From Halorhabdus rudnickae (GTDB taxonomy: Archaea; Halobacteriota; Halobacteria; Halobacteriales; Haloarculaceae): a stretch of 64,000 bases of DNA. Under the pieces are notes generated by a model. It was not told where the DNA came from. It did not search any database and saw nothing but the letters and a program-made list of their open reading frames with translations. Made by a program: the position numbers and the translations under genes. Shown here one piece after another: positions 18,010-27,497 of the stretch; within the stretch, counting starts at the first letter, position 1; each line of letters starts with the position of its first letter. Where the stretch lies: positions 496,001-560,000 of the forward strand of contig NZ_CAAHFB010000001.1 of assembly GCF_900880625.1 (NCBI RefSeq), given 5' to 3'.

Positions 18010-18594
18010 ATGTCAGATTCCGACCCCCCAGTCGTCCTCATCGTCGAAGACGAACCGGACGTCGCCGAGACGTACAATCTCTGGCTGCAGGACGAGTACG
18101 AGGTTCGCATGGCCGGTAACGGGAGTGATGCCCTGGACTTGCTGGACGGCGATGTCGATGTCGTATTGCTCGATCGGATGATGCCTGGGCTCTCGGGCGA
18201 TGAAGTCCTCGACAGAATCCGCGATGGCGACAGCGACTGCCGGGTTGCGATGGTGACGGCCGTCGAACCGGACTTCGATATCCTGGAGATGGGTTTTGAC
18301 TCGTATCTCACCAAACCCATCAGGAGCCAGGAACTCCACGAGACGGTCTCGAACCTGCTCGAACGCTCGACGTACGACGACCTCTTACAGCAGTATTACT
18401 CTCTGGTGGAGAAACAGGCGACGCTGGAAGCCACGAAGAATAGCGCCGAACTCGCAGAGAGCGACGAGTACGGGCAACTCTCCGAGCGCGTCGAGGAACT
18501 CAAAGGAGAACTCTCTGGCACGCTCGGCGGCGTCGAGAACGACGAAGATTTCATCGCCACATTGCGGGAGTTGAGCAATGGCGACGAACACTGA
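18010..18594 (+). CDS. Response regulator with HalX output domain
   Basis: 194-aa protein. REC domain at residues 8-120 with acidic pocket (IVEDEPD), phospho-acceptor Asp in VVLLDRMMPG, conserved Thr (AMVTAVEP) and Lys (YLTKPI). The C-terminal HalX domain (about 125-192) is a helical coiled segment restricted to haloarchaeal regulators. HalX is thought to be an output module; its target is not established. Followed within 13 nt (or overlapped) by a KaiC-like ATPase, implying a joint output. No kinase adjacent. Confidence 0.92.
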   Translation: MSDSDPPVVLIVEDEPDVAETYNLWLQDEYEVRMAGNGSDALDLLDGDVDVVLLDRMMPGLSGDEVLDRIRDGDSDCRVAMVTAVEPDFDILEMGFDSYLTKPIRSQELHETVSNLLERSTYDDLLQQYYSLVEKQATLEATKNSAELAESDEYGQLSERVEELKGELSGTLGGVENDEDFIATLRELSNGDEH

Positions 18595-18607
18595 CCGATC
18601 TGGGACC

Positions 18608-19261
18608 ATGTACGATCTATCATCAGTACTCGACGTCGACGCCCTCGAATCCGTCCGACCGGGAACGAGCATCCTGATCTCCGGGCCAGCCATGACCGGA
18701 AAGCAAGGGCTGGTCTACGACATTCTCGCAGACGGCGCTGGCGCGGGCGAGGGGACGGTTATCCTCTCGACCGGGGATCGGGCCGGAACTGTCGTCGAGG
18801 AGTTCGACGGCCACGTGACCGCCGATTCGTTCCCGCTTGCGGTTATCGACTGTGCCGGGGACGGAACCGCCAGCGATCCGGAAGACAGCGACATCTTCGT
18901 GTACCACGCGTCCTCTCCCGGCGACCTGACCGGCATCGGCATCGGGATCACCGAGGCCCTCGAGACGCTCCACGACCGGGGCGTCGAACGGGGTCGTCTC
19001 TCGCTGTCGTCGCTGTCGACGATGTTGACCTACACCGACCGCAAGACGGTCTTCAAGCTGTGTCACGTCCTGTCTTCACGGCTGGACGCCGCCGATTACC
19101 TCGGCCTGTTCACGATCGACGCCAGCGCGCACGACGAGCAGACGCTGCAAGTCATCAAACAGGCCTTCGATGGCATGATCGAGATCCGCGAACGTGAGGG
19201 CGTCAGGGAAGCACGCGTCCGCGGACTCACGTCCGAACCCAGCGAGTGGCTGGAACTATAA
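18608..19261 (+). CDS. RecA-superfamily KaiC-like ATPase domain protein
   Basis: 217 aa from ATG 18608 (MYDLSSVLDVDALESV); an ATG at 18578 would add 10 residues and overlap the HalX gene by 17 nt. Walker A is degenerate at the end (ISGPAMTGKQGLV, Gln where Ser/Thr is usual). A Walker-B-like segment is PLAVIDCAG, and RLSLSSLSTMLTYTDRKTVF resembles the KaiC sensor region. Halobacterial proteins of this type occur beside two-component genes and probably transmit the signal. ATP hydrolysis is uncertain because of the Walker A change. Confidence 0.78.
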   Translation: MYDLSSVLDVDALESVRPGTSILISGPAMTGKQGLVYDILADGAGAGEGTVILSTGDRAGTVVEEFDGHVTADSFPLAVIDCAGDGTASDPEDSDIFVYHASSPGDLTGIGIGITEALETLHDRGVERGRLSLSSLSTMLTYTDRKTVFKLCHVLSSRLDAADYLGLFTIDASAHDEQTLQVIKQAFDGMIEIREREGVREARVRGLTSEPSEWLEL

Positions 19262-19419
19262 GCTCGTACAGCCGCTTTCTGAGGGGCCGATTCCTTCTCT
19301 GTGCGTCTGGAACATCGCTAGTCGGTGGGCGGTCTCGTTTTACAACGACAACGACGGTCAGAACGGCTATCCATGCCGGAGTTGGCCGCTCTATCGACGG
19401 TCAATCCGACGCCGACCGC

Positions 19420-19851
19420 TCAGTCCAGAATGTTGTCGAGGAACGAGACCCACCGGCGATTGCTCTCGATCTCTTGCTGTCGAGCGCTATCAGCCAGGTC
19501 CGGTTCGTGAAGGTTTTGCAGTGCCGAGATCGCACGGTCGATGCCGACGATGGACTGTGCGAGTTCCTCGGCCTCGGCCTCCGTCAAATCGGCTGATTCG
19601 AGGCGCTGTTTGCGGTCCTTGCGCTCGGCGTTGAGTTTCGCCCGTACTTTCCGGACCCGATCGCGCAACTCCGGCGGGACGTTCCCCTGGCGTTTGGTCT
19701 CCCAGACGAACTCCTTGAGGTTCATTTCCGTGCCCTGAATCTCGACAGACTCCGGGAGGCGCTGGCCGACCGTCGCGCTCTTGCGCTGGACGCGCTCCAG
19801 TAACTCGTCGCGTCGACGATCGCTGATCGTGTCGTCCCCACTGTCGTCCAT
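19420..19851 (-). CDS. DUF5788 family protein
   Basis: 143-aa highly charged helical protein, conserved in haloarchaea, function unknown. Contains a central segment EMNLKEFVWETKRQGNVPPE and a predicted long coiled region (RVRKVRAKLNAERKDRKQRL). Lies 84 nt downstream of mutS on the same strand, so it may be co-transcribed with it. Cytoplasmic: no signal or membrane segment. Confidence 0.75.
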   Translation of the reverse strand: MDDSGDDTISDRRRDELLERVQRKSATVGQRLPESVEIQGTEMNLKEFVWETKRQGNVPPELRDRVRKVRAKLNAERKDRKQRLESADLTEAEAEELAQSIVGIDRAISALQNLHEPDLADSARQQEIESNRRWVSFLDNILD

Positions 19852-19935
19852 ATCTCGATTCGGACTTCCGGCGTCGCGTATCTTTTGGTCTCGCCCACGA
19901 GACTGTCACCACGACGTCACACGCGAATTGCGGCG

Positions 19936-22515
19936 CTATTCCGCCCGTCGCTGTAACTCCGCCAGGGCGTTCAACGCCTCGATCGGGGTCATCTCAGCGA
20001 CGTTTAGCGAACGGAGCTCGGCGGCGAGTCCGTCGTCCGGGTTGTCTTCGCTTTCGCGCCTCGATCCCGACGGTTCTGCGTGCTGTCCGTCCGACGCCTC
20101 TCCGTTCCGGTCGTCGAGCAATTCCCGCGAGCGCTCGACGACCGGATCGGGGACACCAGCGACGCCGGCCACTTCGACGCCATACGAGGCCGCTGCCGCT
20201 CCGGGTGCGATCTCGTAGGGGAAGGACACGTCGCTCCCTTCGCGGTCCGTCCGGAAATGGAGGTTCTGCGCGCCATCGAGGTCCGCTGCTAGGTCCGTCA
20301 GTTCGTGGTGATGAGTGGCAAAGAGCGTCGTCGCGCCGACCTCGTCGTGAACGAATTCCGTGGCGGCGCGGGCGATCGCCAACCCGTCAGTCGTGCTCGT
20401 CCCGCGGCCGACCTCGTCGAGCAGCACGAGCGAATCGTCGGTCGCGCTTTCAAGGATTGTGGCGAGTTCGCTCATCTCGACCATGAACGTCGAGCGCCCA
20501 CCGGCAATGTCGTCGCTCGCGCCGACACGGGTGAACACGCGATCGACGATCCGTAGATCGGCCGATTGTGCTGGCACGAAACTCCCGGCCTGGGCGAGGA
20601 TTGCGATCAGCGCAACCTGGCGCATGTACGTCGACTTCCCGCTCATGTTCGGCCCGGTGATCACTGCGAGGAAGGTATCCTCGTCGAGGTGGGTGTCGTT
20701 CGGGACGAAGGCGTCCCGTGTGCGCTCGACGACTGGGTGACGGCCACCGTCGACGTGGATTCCCTTCCCGTCGAAGCTGGGGCGACAGTAATCCCGCTCG
20801 GCCGCGACTGTCCCAAACGAGACCAGGGCGTCCAGTGTCGCCACGGCGTCGGCGACCGCCTGGATGCGCTCGGATTCGGCAGCGACGTCGTCGCGTACCT
20901 CCACGAACAGTTCGTACTCCAGGTCGTCAGCCCGCCCCTCGGCGCGGAGAATCTCGTCCTCGCGTTCCTTGAGTTCCGGCGTATAATAGCGCTCGGCGTT
21001 CTTCAGCGTCTGTCTGCGCTGGTAATCCTCGGGGACTCGATCGAGGTTCGCGTCGGTCACTTCGATGTAGTAACCGTGGACGGCGTTGTGTCCGACCTTC
21101 AAGGAGTCGATGCCGGTCCGTTCGCGCTCGCGCTCCTCCAGATCGGCGATCCACTCTTTGCCCTCGCGTTCGGTCGCGCGCAGCTCGTCCAGGTGCTCGT
21201 CGTACCCCTCGCTGACCACCCCGCCCTCGGTGATCTCCGTCGGCGGATCGGCCGCGATCGCGTCGTCGATCAGCCCACGAACGTCGTCCATTTCGTCGAG
21301 ACGATCGGAGAGATCGGCGAGCAACTGGGCGTCTACGCCGGACAGTTCCGCCCTGATCTCCGGGATCACGTCGAGCGTGTCCGAAAGCGAGCGGAGGTCG
21401 CGTGCGTCGGCACGCGACCGCGAGACGCGAGAGATGAGGCGTTCCAGGTCGTAAACGTCGGCAAGCAGTTCCTTGAGCCGCTCGCGGGTTTGCAGATCAG
21501 AGACGAGTTCTTCGACGGCCGCGTGGCGTGCTTCGATCCGGTCGCGATCGAGCAGCGGACGACGAAGCCATTCTGTCAGCCGCCGTCGCCCGAGCGCGCA
21601 GGCCGTCTCGTCGATCACGTCGACGAGCGTCAGGTCCGTGCCGCCGGTAACGCTCCGGCGCTCGAAGATTTCCAGGCTCTCTAAGGCGACCGTGTCCAAA
21701 ACCATGTACTCCCGGGGGTCATACCGCGTGAGGTGGTTGAGGTATTCCAGCCGGCCGTCCTGTCCACCGCGGGCGTATTCCGCGTAGGACAGCAACGCGC
21801 CGCAGGCTCGAACCTCGGCGTCACTCCCGAGCAGGCGGTCGGCTGGGCCGAAGTACGCGGCGACACGCTCGCCGGCCCGATCCGGGGAGAAGTATCGCCC
21901 ATCGACCGGACTGACCACGCAGTCGGCCCCGAAGAGGTTCGGCGCGTCCGGACCGACGATCCCCTCCGCGGGGGCGAAACGACCGAGTTCGTCCCGGATC
22001 GTACTCCGGTCGTCGGTGCTGGTCGCGTAGAAATCACCGGTCGAGACGTCGAGTACCGCGATAGCGAGACGCCCGTCGGCGGCGGCGAGCGCCGCGACGT
22101 AGTTGTTCTCGGCCCCGCCGAGCAATTCGTCCTCGGTGAGCGTCCCGGGCGTGATGATCCGCGTGACCGCCCGGTCGACGACGCCACTGACTTCGTCGGG
22201 ATCCTGGACCTGATCGGCGATGGCGACGCGATAGCCCGCATCCAGTAGTTTCTCGATGTAGGATTCAGCGTTGTCGATCGGAACACCGGTCATCGCGTAC
22301 GTGCCGGTCGAATCCTCGCGTTCGGTTAGCGTCACCTCACAGATCCGGGCGAGTACCTCTGCCCCCTCACAGAACGCCTTGTAGAAGTCACCCGACTGGA
22401 ACAGCACGAAGGCGTCGTCGTACTGCTCGGTCAACTCGACGTACTGGCTCAACATCGGGGTGAGGTCCCCGCGCCGCTCGACCATCTTTGCCGGCGGTCC
22501 CAGCGCCGCGTCCAT
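19936..22515 (-). CDS. mutS: DNA mismatch repair protein MutS (MutS1 paralogue A)
   Basis: 859 aa. Domain order: mismatch-binding domain I (about 15-130), connector, core/lever (to about 560), then ATPase: Walker [18 protein letters not shown]-like [10 protein letters not shown], Walker [14 protein letters not shown], and a His-rich [10 protein letters not shown]. ATPase and dimer regions are intact. The mismatch-reading Phe-X-Glu motif reads GDFYKAF, with Lys (codon AAG, 22378-22380, residue 46) in place of the invariant Glu; the paralogue at 31163 has GDFYEFF. That single change could alter mismatch sensing. An internal ATG at residue 11 is an alternative start. Neighbour: DUF5788 downstream. 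Confidence 0.95.
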   Translation of the reverse strand: MDAALGPPAKMVERRGDLTPMLSQYVELTEQYDDAFVLFQSGDFYKAFCEGAEVLARICEVTLTEREDSTGTYAMTGVPIDNAESYIEKLLDAGYRVAIADQVQDPDEVSGVVDRAVTRIITPGTLTEDELLGGAENNYVAALAAADGRLAIAVLDVSTGDFYATSTDDRSTIRDELGRFAPAEGIVGPDAPNLFGADCVVSPVDGRYFSPDRAGERVAAYFGPADRLLGSDAEVRACGALLSYAEYARGGQDGRLEYLNHLTRYDPREYMVLDTVALESLEIFERRSVTGGTDLTLVDVIDETACALGRRRLTEWLRRPLLDRDRIEARHAAVEELVSDLQTRERLKELLADVYDLERLISRVSRSRADARDLRSLSDTLDVIPEIRAELSGVDAQLLADLSDRLDEMDDVRGLIDDAIAADPPTEITEGGVVSEGYDEHLDELRATEREGKEWIADLEERERERTGIDSLKVGHNAVHGYYIEVTDANLDRVPEDYQRRQTLKNAERYYTPELKEREDEILRAEGRADDLEYELFVEVRDDVAAESERIQAVADAVATLDALVSFGTVAAERDYCRPSFDGKGIHVDGGRHPVVERTRDAFVPNDTHLDEDTFLAVITGPNMSGKSTYMRQVALIAILAQAGSFVPAQSADLRIVDRVFTRVGASDDIAGGRSTFMVEMSELATILESATDDSLVLLDEVGRGTSTTDGLAIARAATEFVHDEVGATTLFATHHHELTDLAADLDGAQNLHFRTDREGSDVSFPYEIAPGAAAASYGVEVAGVAGVPDPVVERSRELLDDRNGEASDGQHAEPSGSRRESEDNPDDGLAAELRSLNVAEMTPIEALNALAELQRRAE

Positions 22516-22648
22516 GCCCAGACGAGTGCGGTCCAGCGGACAAATACCCGTTGGTCGCTACCCATCACGGTGGCGATTGATCACGATGGTATTGTAAAAA
22601 CCGGGCACTATCGAGGGGGCTTTGAACCTCTGGCACTGAGTGGTGCCA

Positions 22649-23005
22649 ATGACCGTCACAACACGCTTCGACCGTACCGATCCGCCAGAGCGCCCGGTCG
22701 CACTCGACGACGGGGGCGATCTCGACGCATTGATCGAGACGTACGATACTGCCCTCGTAGAGTTCTACACGGAGGGCTGTGGCGTCTGTGCGTCGATGGA
22801 CCCCGTCCTGGGTATCGTCGCCCGCGAGAGTGAGAGTGTTGTCGCGACGATCAACCCCCGGGACGATCCGCCACTGGTCGATCGCTTCGACGTACGGAGC
22901 GTCCCGCTGTTGGTCGTCTTCCGGGACGGCGAACCGGTCGAACGGGTCGCTGACGGGTTCCAGTCCGTCGAAGACGTGCTTGCGCTGGTCGAGAACGCAG
23001 CGTGA
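22649..23005 (+). CDS. Thioredoxin-family protein with CGVC active site
   Basis: 118-aa thioredoxin fold. Active-site segment FYTEGCGVCASMDPV keeps both redox Cys but replaces the usual WCGPC. The cis-Pro loop is VRSVPLLVVFRDGE. GTG codons at 22640 and 22643 lie in frame upstream, but ATG 22649 (MTVTTRFDRTD) is preferred. No signal peptide, so cytoplasmic. The different active site suggests a redox potential unlike that of TrxA at 6659. Divergent from mutS. Confidence 0.88.
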   Translation: MTVTTRFDRTDPPERPVALDDGGDLDALIETYDTALVEFYTEGCGVCASMDPVLGIVARESESVVATINPRDDPPLVDRFDVRSVPLLVVFRDGEPVERVADGFQSVEDVLALVENAA

Positions 23006-23061
23006 TCGGCAGGCAGGGCACGAACCGAATCCGGGCGCACCGTTCGTCACCTACTCAGCGA

Positions 23062-23796
23062 TCACTGCGGTCGCCCCAGGACGAGCATGGACAGTCCGGA
23101 GACGACCGTGACCGCGACGACGTGGCCGACGATCGCGGCCACCAGTACCGGGTGACCATCGACGAACGGCACGAGGGAGAGCTGGATCCAGGCGAACCCG
23201 ATCGTGATCGCGTCGATCCGGACCAATTCGTCGGCCGTCTCCCCGTCGAACTCTCCGGACAGCCACAGACTACGCCAGAGGCCGACCAGACTTGCCCACC
23301 AGCCCGTCCCGATACGATAACAGACGTCCCAGAGGATCACGAGTGTGAAAAATACCACCGGCACAGGCATCGGATCGCCGAGTAAGCCGCCGAGCAGTGG
23401 CGTCCCAGCCGACCGCGGATCGACGACGAACAGATAGGTGATCAAAGCGAAAAACGAGACGAGCCCGAGGACGATCTCAATCCCGGATCCGAACAACGCC
23501 TGCGTGTACTGGGACGGTAGGTCGAGCCGACGGGTCCGGCGTCCGATGGTCAACATGAAGCCGCTCCCGACAGCGGCGACGACGACCGCGGCAATCCCGG
23601 CCGGGAGACTCGCCCAGCGCCCGTACAATGCCACGAGCACCAGTACACCCGCGCCGAAAACGGCGATCTGGAGGGCCAGTGCGACGCCGCGCGAAAGCTT
23701 CACGCCAGGGATCGATCCGGCGATGCTCTCATAAACCCATCGCGGATCGTTCCCGGAGTGGCTCCCGTCTCGATCGTTCGGTCGACGGTTCGTCAT
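23062..23796 (-). CDS. Multi-pass membrane protein, unknown function
   Basis: 244 aa with about five or six hydrophobic segments (for example VALALQIAVFGAGVLVLVAL, then IAAVVVAAVGSGFMLTI, and IEIVLGLVSFFALITYLFVV). The N terminus (about 25 residues) is polar and positively charged enough to be cytoplasmic. I see no transporter signature. It looks like a haloarchaeal conserved membrane family; function not assignable. Between a thioredoxin-like gene and an NAD(P)-binding protein gene. Confidence 0.8.
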   Translation of the reverse strand: MTNRRPNDRDGSHSGNDPRWVYESIAGSIPGVKLSRGVALALQIAVFGAGVLVLVALYGRWASLPAGIAAVVVAAVGSGFMLTIGRRTRRLDLPSQYTQALFGSGIEIVLGLVSFFALITYLFVVDPRSAGTPLLGGLLGDPMPVPVVFFTLVILWDVCYRIGTGWWASLVGLWRSLWLSGEFDGETADELVRIDAITIGFAWIQLSLVPFVDGHPVLVAAIVGHVVAVTVVSGLSMLVLGRPQ

Positions 23797-23839
23797 TTCC
23801 GCCTCCTGCAGACGCCGTCTCCGTGCGTTCGATGCCCCG

Positions 23840-24730
23840 TCATTCGTTGGACTCGCTCGCGAATGCCCGGCGGACGGCAGTCTCGAAAGGGGTCTTCTCG
23901 AGATCGATCACGCCGTCGATACTGTCGTCAGTGACGATGACGGGGTTTTTCAGCCCCAGGATTAGCGGCCGGGAGATCGCCCGCGGGACGTCGGTAACGA
24001 ACTCCACCCAGTACGAGGAGAGTCGCGGCGTCAGGACGGGCACCGGGATGATGTATCGACGTTTGCCCAGGATTTCGGCCGTCTTTTCGAGCATATCCCG
24101 GTATGTGAGCACGGCAGGACCGCCGATCTCGTAGGTTTCACCCGCCGTTTCGGGATGGTCGAGCACACCGACGAGGTACGCGATCACGTCGTCGATTGCG
24201 ATTGGTTGACATTTGGTATGGAGCCATCGAGGCGCGATCATGACCGGCAATCTGTCGACGAGCTGGCGCACCATGCGGAAGCTCGCGCTCCCCTCGCCGA
24301 CGATGATCGCCGCCCGCAACGTCGTGAGGTCGAACTTGCCACCCGCGAGGACGGTCTCGACGGCCTGACGTGACCGGAGGTGCTCCGAGAGGTCGTCGCC
24401 GGCCTCGCCGAGTCCGCCGAGGTAAATAGCGCGGTCGATGCCGGCCGTGTCAGCGGCGGCAACGAAGTTCTCCGCGGCCCGCCGATCACGGTCCGCGAAC
24501 GATCCGCCGGTCTCCAGTGAGTGAACGAGATAGTACGCCGCGTCGATCCCGGTCGGTATTGAAAGCGAGTCGGGTTCGAGCAGGTCGCCCTCGAGGACGT
24601 CGACGCCGTTGGGCGGATCGTACGTGCTCGCGTCTCGCGTCATCGCGACGACATCGTGGCCCGCATCGCGGAGCGCGGGCACGAGTGCGCTTCCGACGAA
24701 CCCCGTCGCTCCTGTGACCAATACGCGCAT
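23840..24730 (-). CDS. NAD(P)H-binding SDR-like protein (NDUFA9/YbjT-like)
   Basis: 296 aa from ATG 24730. Rossmann glycine motif VTGATGFVGSALVPAL at the N terminus, then a conserved GDLLEPDSL and AAYYLVHSLE. The usual YxxxK catalytic pair is absent, placing it among atypical SDRs related to complex I subunit NDUFA9 and NmrA-like proteins. Such proteins act as NAD(P)H sensors, as quinone- or lipid-related reductases, or as chaperones. Upstream in-frame residues before the ATG are not family-like. Confidence 0.87.
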   Translation of the reverse strand: MRVLVTGATGFVGSALVPALRDAGHDVVAMTRDASTYDPPNGVDVLEGDLLEPDSLSIPTGIDAAYYLVHSLETGGSFADRDRRAAENFVAAADTAGIDRAIYLGGLGEAGDDLSEHLRSRQAVETVLAGGKFDLTTLRAAIIVGEGSASFRMVRQLVDRLPVMIAPRWLHTKCQPIAIDDVIAYLVGVLDHPETAGETYEIGGPAVLTYRDMLEKTAEILGKRRYIIPVPVLTPRLSSYWVEFVTDVPRAISRPLILGLKNPVIVTDDSIDGVIDLEKTPFETAVRRAFASESNE

Positions 24731-24872
24731 AGCGGTGTTCGGACCCGATGGGTTATAACTCGTGGCCCGGTCCCATGGGTTCACTCGTGTAGTGTCTGGC
24801 GTGCTTTCTCGCCGGACGTTGGTTCCTCAGGCTTCTGGAAACGGCTTTCTCGCTCTCGTGGACACCAGTTCG

Positions 24873-25049
24873 TCACTCTCGTGGACGCTGCTTCTGGTGA
24901 CTGGTCCGCTCGGCGACGACTGGGGGGACGGTGGTCTGATACAGCAGACACTTCCAGGTGGGGCGCGTGGTCCCGTCGTCCGTACTGGGGTCCTTCTCGT
25001 TGTCCAGTCGCGTACCGCAACCGTCACAGGTGTAAGTAGTTCGCGTCAC
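24873..25049 (-). CDS. Possible small CxxC protein or decayed zinc-finger gene
   Basis: A GTG-initiated frame of 58 codons on the minus strand opens TRTTYTCDGCGTRLDNEKD, a good first zinc knuckle, and continues to TWKCLLYQ. A second complete CxxC is missing and the tail (ERTSHQKQRPRE) is not protein-like. Short direct repeats (GTCCACGAGAG on the minus strand, twice within about 30 bp) lie near the end. It may be a real small protein, or a two-knuckle protein that lost its end. Confidence 0.3.
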   Translation of the reverse strand: MTRTTYTCDGCGTRLDNEKDPSTDDGTTRPTWKCLLYQTTVPPVVAERTSHQKQRPRE

Positions 25050-25204
25050 GGTCCGCCCTCGACAGCGACTTCGGACGGCAGCCACTTGATGGCTTTTCGG
25101 GCCGAGCCACCTGACAGTTGCCGACGTGTCGTGAAAGATGGCAACTGGCCAAGATAGCTCCGAATCTTTATCCCCGTCTGTCAATTACCCGTGAGCAGAT
25201 CACT

Positions 25205-26161
25205 ATGCAGAACCAATCAGTCAAAGGAAAGGTCGCGATCATCGGGGCAGGCGACGTCGGCGCGACGACCGCCTACGCTCTCATGATGAGTGGCTCGGTC
25301 TCGGAGATCGCACTCATTGACATCGATCACGAAAAGGCGGAAGGCGAAGCAATGGACCTGCGCCACGGTGCCGCCTTCGTCAAACCGGTCGACATCTACG
25401 CCGGCGATTACGAAGATGCTCACGACGCGGACGTGGTGATCATCGCAGCCGGCGCGAGCCAGAAACCCGGCGAGACCCGGATGGAACTGCTCGAACGCAA
25501 CGTCGAGATCTTCCACGACATGATTCCCCGGATCACCGATGGTCTCTCCGACGACGCCATCCTTCTGGTCGTCGCCAATCCCGTCGACGTACTCTCGTAC
25601 GTCACCTGGAAAGTATCCGATCTACCCAGACACCGGGTCATCGGGACCGGAACGGTGCTGGACACCTCCCGATTCCGGAACGTACTCAGCGAGAATTGTA
25701 ACGTCGATGCTCGGAACATCCATGCCTACGTCATCGGCGAGCACGGCGACAGCGAAGTGCTCGTCTGGAGTGCGACCCACATGGCTGGCGTCCCCTTCGA
25801 CGACTACTGTCCGGTCTGTGAGATGGACTGCGATCTCCAAAATCGCGATCTGATCGCCGAAGAAGTCCGTGGAGCCGCCTACGAGATCATCGATCGCAAG
25901 GGGGCGACCTACTACGCGATCGGGTTGGCAACGACTGAGATCGTCGAGAGTATCATCCGCGACGAGAACTCGATCCTGACAGTTTCGACGCTCTTAGACG
26001 GCCAGTACGGTCTCGAAGAGGTCTATCTGAGTCTGCCCGCCGTCGTCAACCGGGGCGGTATCCGACGGGTTGTCAATCTGGATTTGTCCGATACCGAGCG
26101 CGAACAGTTCGTCGAGTCCGGCGAACTGCTCAGAGAAGAGATCGCCAAGCTCGACATCTGA
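25205..26161 (+). CDS. ldh: L-lactate dehydrogenase
   Basis: 318-aa LDH/MDH-family enzyme interconverting pyruvate and L-lactate with NAD(H). Rossmann motif IIGAGDVGATTAY; Asp after strand 2 (LIDID) favours NAD. The specificity loop is AAGASQKPGETRMELL with Gln, not Arg, at the position (Q102 in LDH numbering) that separates lactate from malate dehydrogenases. Catalytic His is in IGEHGDSE, substrate Arg in DTSRFR. A TATA-like TCTTTATCC at about 25166-25174 supports the ATG at 25205. This suggests lactate fermentation or oxidation, uncommon in haloarchaea but reported for Halorhabdus. A malate role cannot be excluded without assay. Confidence 0.85.
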   Translation: MQNQSVKGKVAIIGAGDVGATTAYALMMSGSVSEIALIDIDHEKAEGEAMDLRHGAAFVKPVDIYAGDYEDAHDADVVIIAAGASQKPGETRMELLERNVEIFHDMIPRITDGLSDDAILLVVANPVDVLSYVTWKVSDLPRHRVIGTGTVLDTSRFRNVLSENCNVDARNIHAYVIGEHGDSEVLVWSATHMAGVPFDDYCPVCEMDCDLQNRDLIAEEVRGAAYEIIDRKGATYYAIGLATTEIVESIIRDENSILTVSTLLDGQYGLEEVYLSLPAVVNRGGIRRVVNLDLSDTEREQFVESGELLREEIAKLDI

Positions 26162-26195
26162 ACCGCTCGTCTGGCCACGAAAGAGAAGAGATTTT

Positions 26196-27236
26196 TCAGA
26201 CAACCACGTCGATCTCTCGGCCACAGTCACACGTCCCATCGAGGGCCACTTTGACGCTCGCCCGAAACCCGCTCCGCTCGATCCAGGTCGTTCCACAGTC
26301 CGGACATCGCGTGTCGTTTTCGGCATGGCCGGGAACGTTGCCGACGTAGACGAACTCCAGTCCCACCTCGCGGGCGATCGCTGCCGCCCGTTCGAGCGTC
26401 TCGACTGGCGTCGCCGGCCGGTCACGCATCTCGTGATCAGGGTGGAACCGGGTGAAATGGACCGGGACTGCGGGGTTGAGATCGTCACGGACCCACTCGG
26501 CGAACTCCCGGATCTCATCGGGATCGTCGTTGAGATCGGGAATCGTCAGGTAGGTAAGCTCGACGTGAATGTCGGCGTCGTGTGCCAGCTTCGCCCCGCG
26601 TAACGTCGGCTCCAGCTTCGCGCCCATGTGCTTGACGTGTGGGCGATCCCGGAATCCCTTGACGTCGACGTTAGCGGCGTCGAGGTATGGGCCGACCGCC
26701 TCGATGAACTCCGAGGTGAAGTAGCCGTTCGTGACGATGGCCGTGTAGCGGCCGTCTGCCTTGGCCAGACGCGCGCCGTCCCGGACGTACTCGGCGTAGA
26801 TCGTCGGCTCATTATACGTCCAGGCGATCCCCGCACAGTCCTGCATTCGGACGCTCTCGACGGCTTCTTCGGGGGAGACCGCCCGCAGTTCGAGGTCCTC
26901 GGGGCCGGCGAAAGAGATGTGGTTGTTCTGGCAGAACTCACAGGCAAAGTTACACGAGACGCCGCCGAAACTCAGTACGCGGGTCGTCGGATGGAAATGA
27001 TAGAGGGGCTTTTTCTCGATCGGATCGGCAGTTCCTGGCGGGCCGCTGGGCCGATCGAACACCTGTCCGTAGGTCAACAATCGGAGTTCGCCGTCGACGT
27101 GCCGCCGGACGTCACAGATGCCAGCCTGGCCGGGCGAGAGCGTACACCGATGGGCACAGGCCGTACACTGCAGCCCGTCCCCGGTTTCGACGACCAGATC
27201 GGCCGGAGCGCCCGTCGCGTCGTCGAACGTGGACAT
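26196..27236 (-). CDS. amrS: AmrS-type radical SAM enzyme (AmmeMemoRadiSam system)
   Basis: 346-aa radical SAM protein. N-terminal Cys-rich stretch (CTACAHRCTLSPGQAGICDVR) precedes the 4Fe-4S SAM motif CNFACEFCQN (CxxxCxxC). A C-terminal segment has CPDCGTTWIERSG and CDCGRE. This matches the radical SAM member of the AmmeMemoRadiSam set, related to pyruvate formate-lyase activating enzymes. The partners Memo and AMMECR1 are not in the window. The system's reaction is not settled. An upstream GTG start is possible but ATG 27236 is preferred. Confidence 0.87.
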   Translation of the reverse strand: MSTFDDATGAPADLVVETGDGLQCTACAHRCTLSPGQAGICDVRRHVDGELRLLTYGQVFDRPSGPPGTADPIEKKPLYHFHPTTRVLSFGGVSCNFACEFCQNNHISFAGPEDLELRAVSPEEAVESVRMQDCAGIAWTYNEPTIYAEYVRDGARLAKADGRYTAIVTNGYFTSEFIEAVGPYLDAANVDVKGFRDRPHVKHMGAKLEPTLRGAKLAHDADIHVELTYLTIPDLNDDPDEIREFAEWVRDDLNPAVPVHFTRFHPDHEMRDRPATPVETLERAAAIAREVGLEFVYVGNVPGHAENDTRCPDCGTTWIERSGFRASVKVALDGTCDCGREIDVVV

Positions 27237-27242
27237 ATCCAC

Positions 27243-27497
27243 GAGTAAGGGTCTGCAGATGAAAAGGTTGCCCCGAGAGCAGCGTTCACCGAGCGAATGC
27301 TGCTGATTTCACACGCTGGGACCGATAGTCGTTGGATTGGGTAAGCGAAGAACTTCCGGAGGATCAATCGGATCGCTCGACCGAACGGAGTACCAACCGG
27401 TCGCCGATCGTGGTCGATGGCTGGGACTCACGGGGCAACAGACCACGATCCGATCGGTCCGGTTGATTCGTCAATACCGAAAACCGACAGCCACCCG
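27243..27497. other. Intergenic stretch without visible gene
   Basis: About 255 bp between amrS and a frameshifted small gene. Contains no open frame with family-like content and no strong hairpin. Confidence 0.4.

Noticed and set aside
20566-21684. Long plus-strand frame opposite mutS
   Set aside because: Antisense shadow of a well-supported MutS reading frame.
25205-26161. Malate dehydrogenase
   Set aside because: The specificity residue is Gln in ASQKPGETR where malate enzymes have Arg; lactate assignment preferred.
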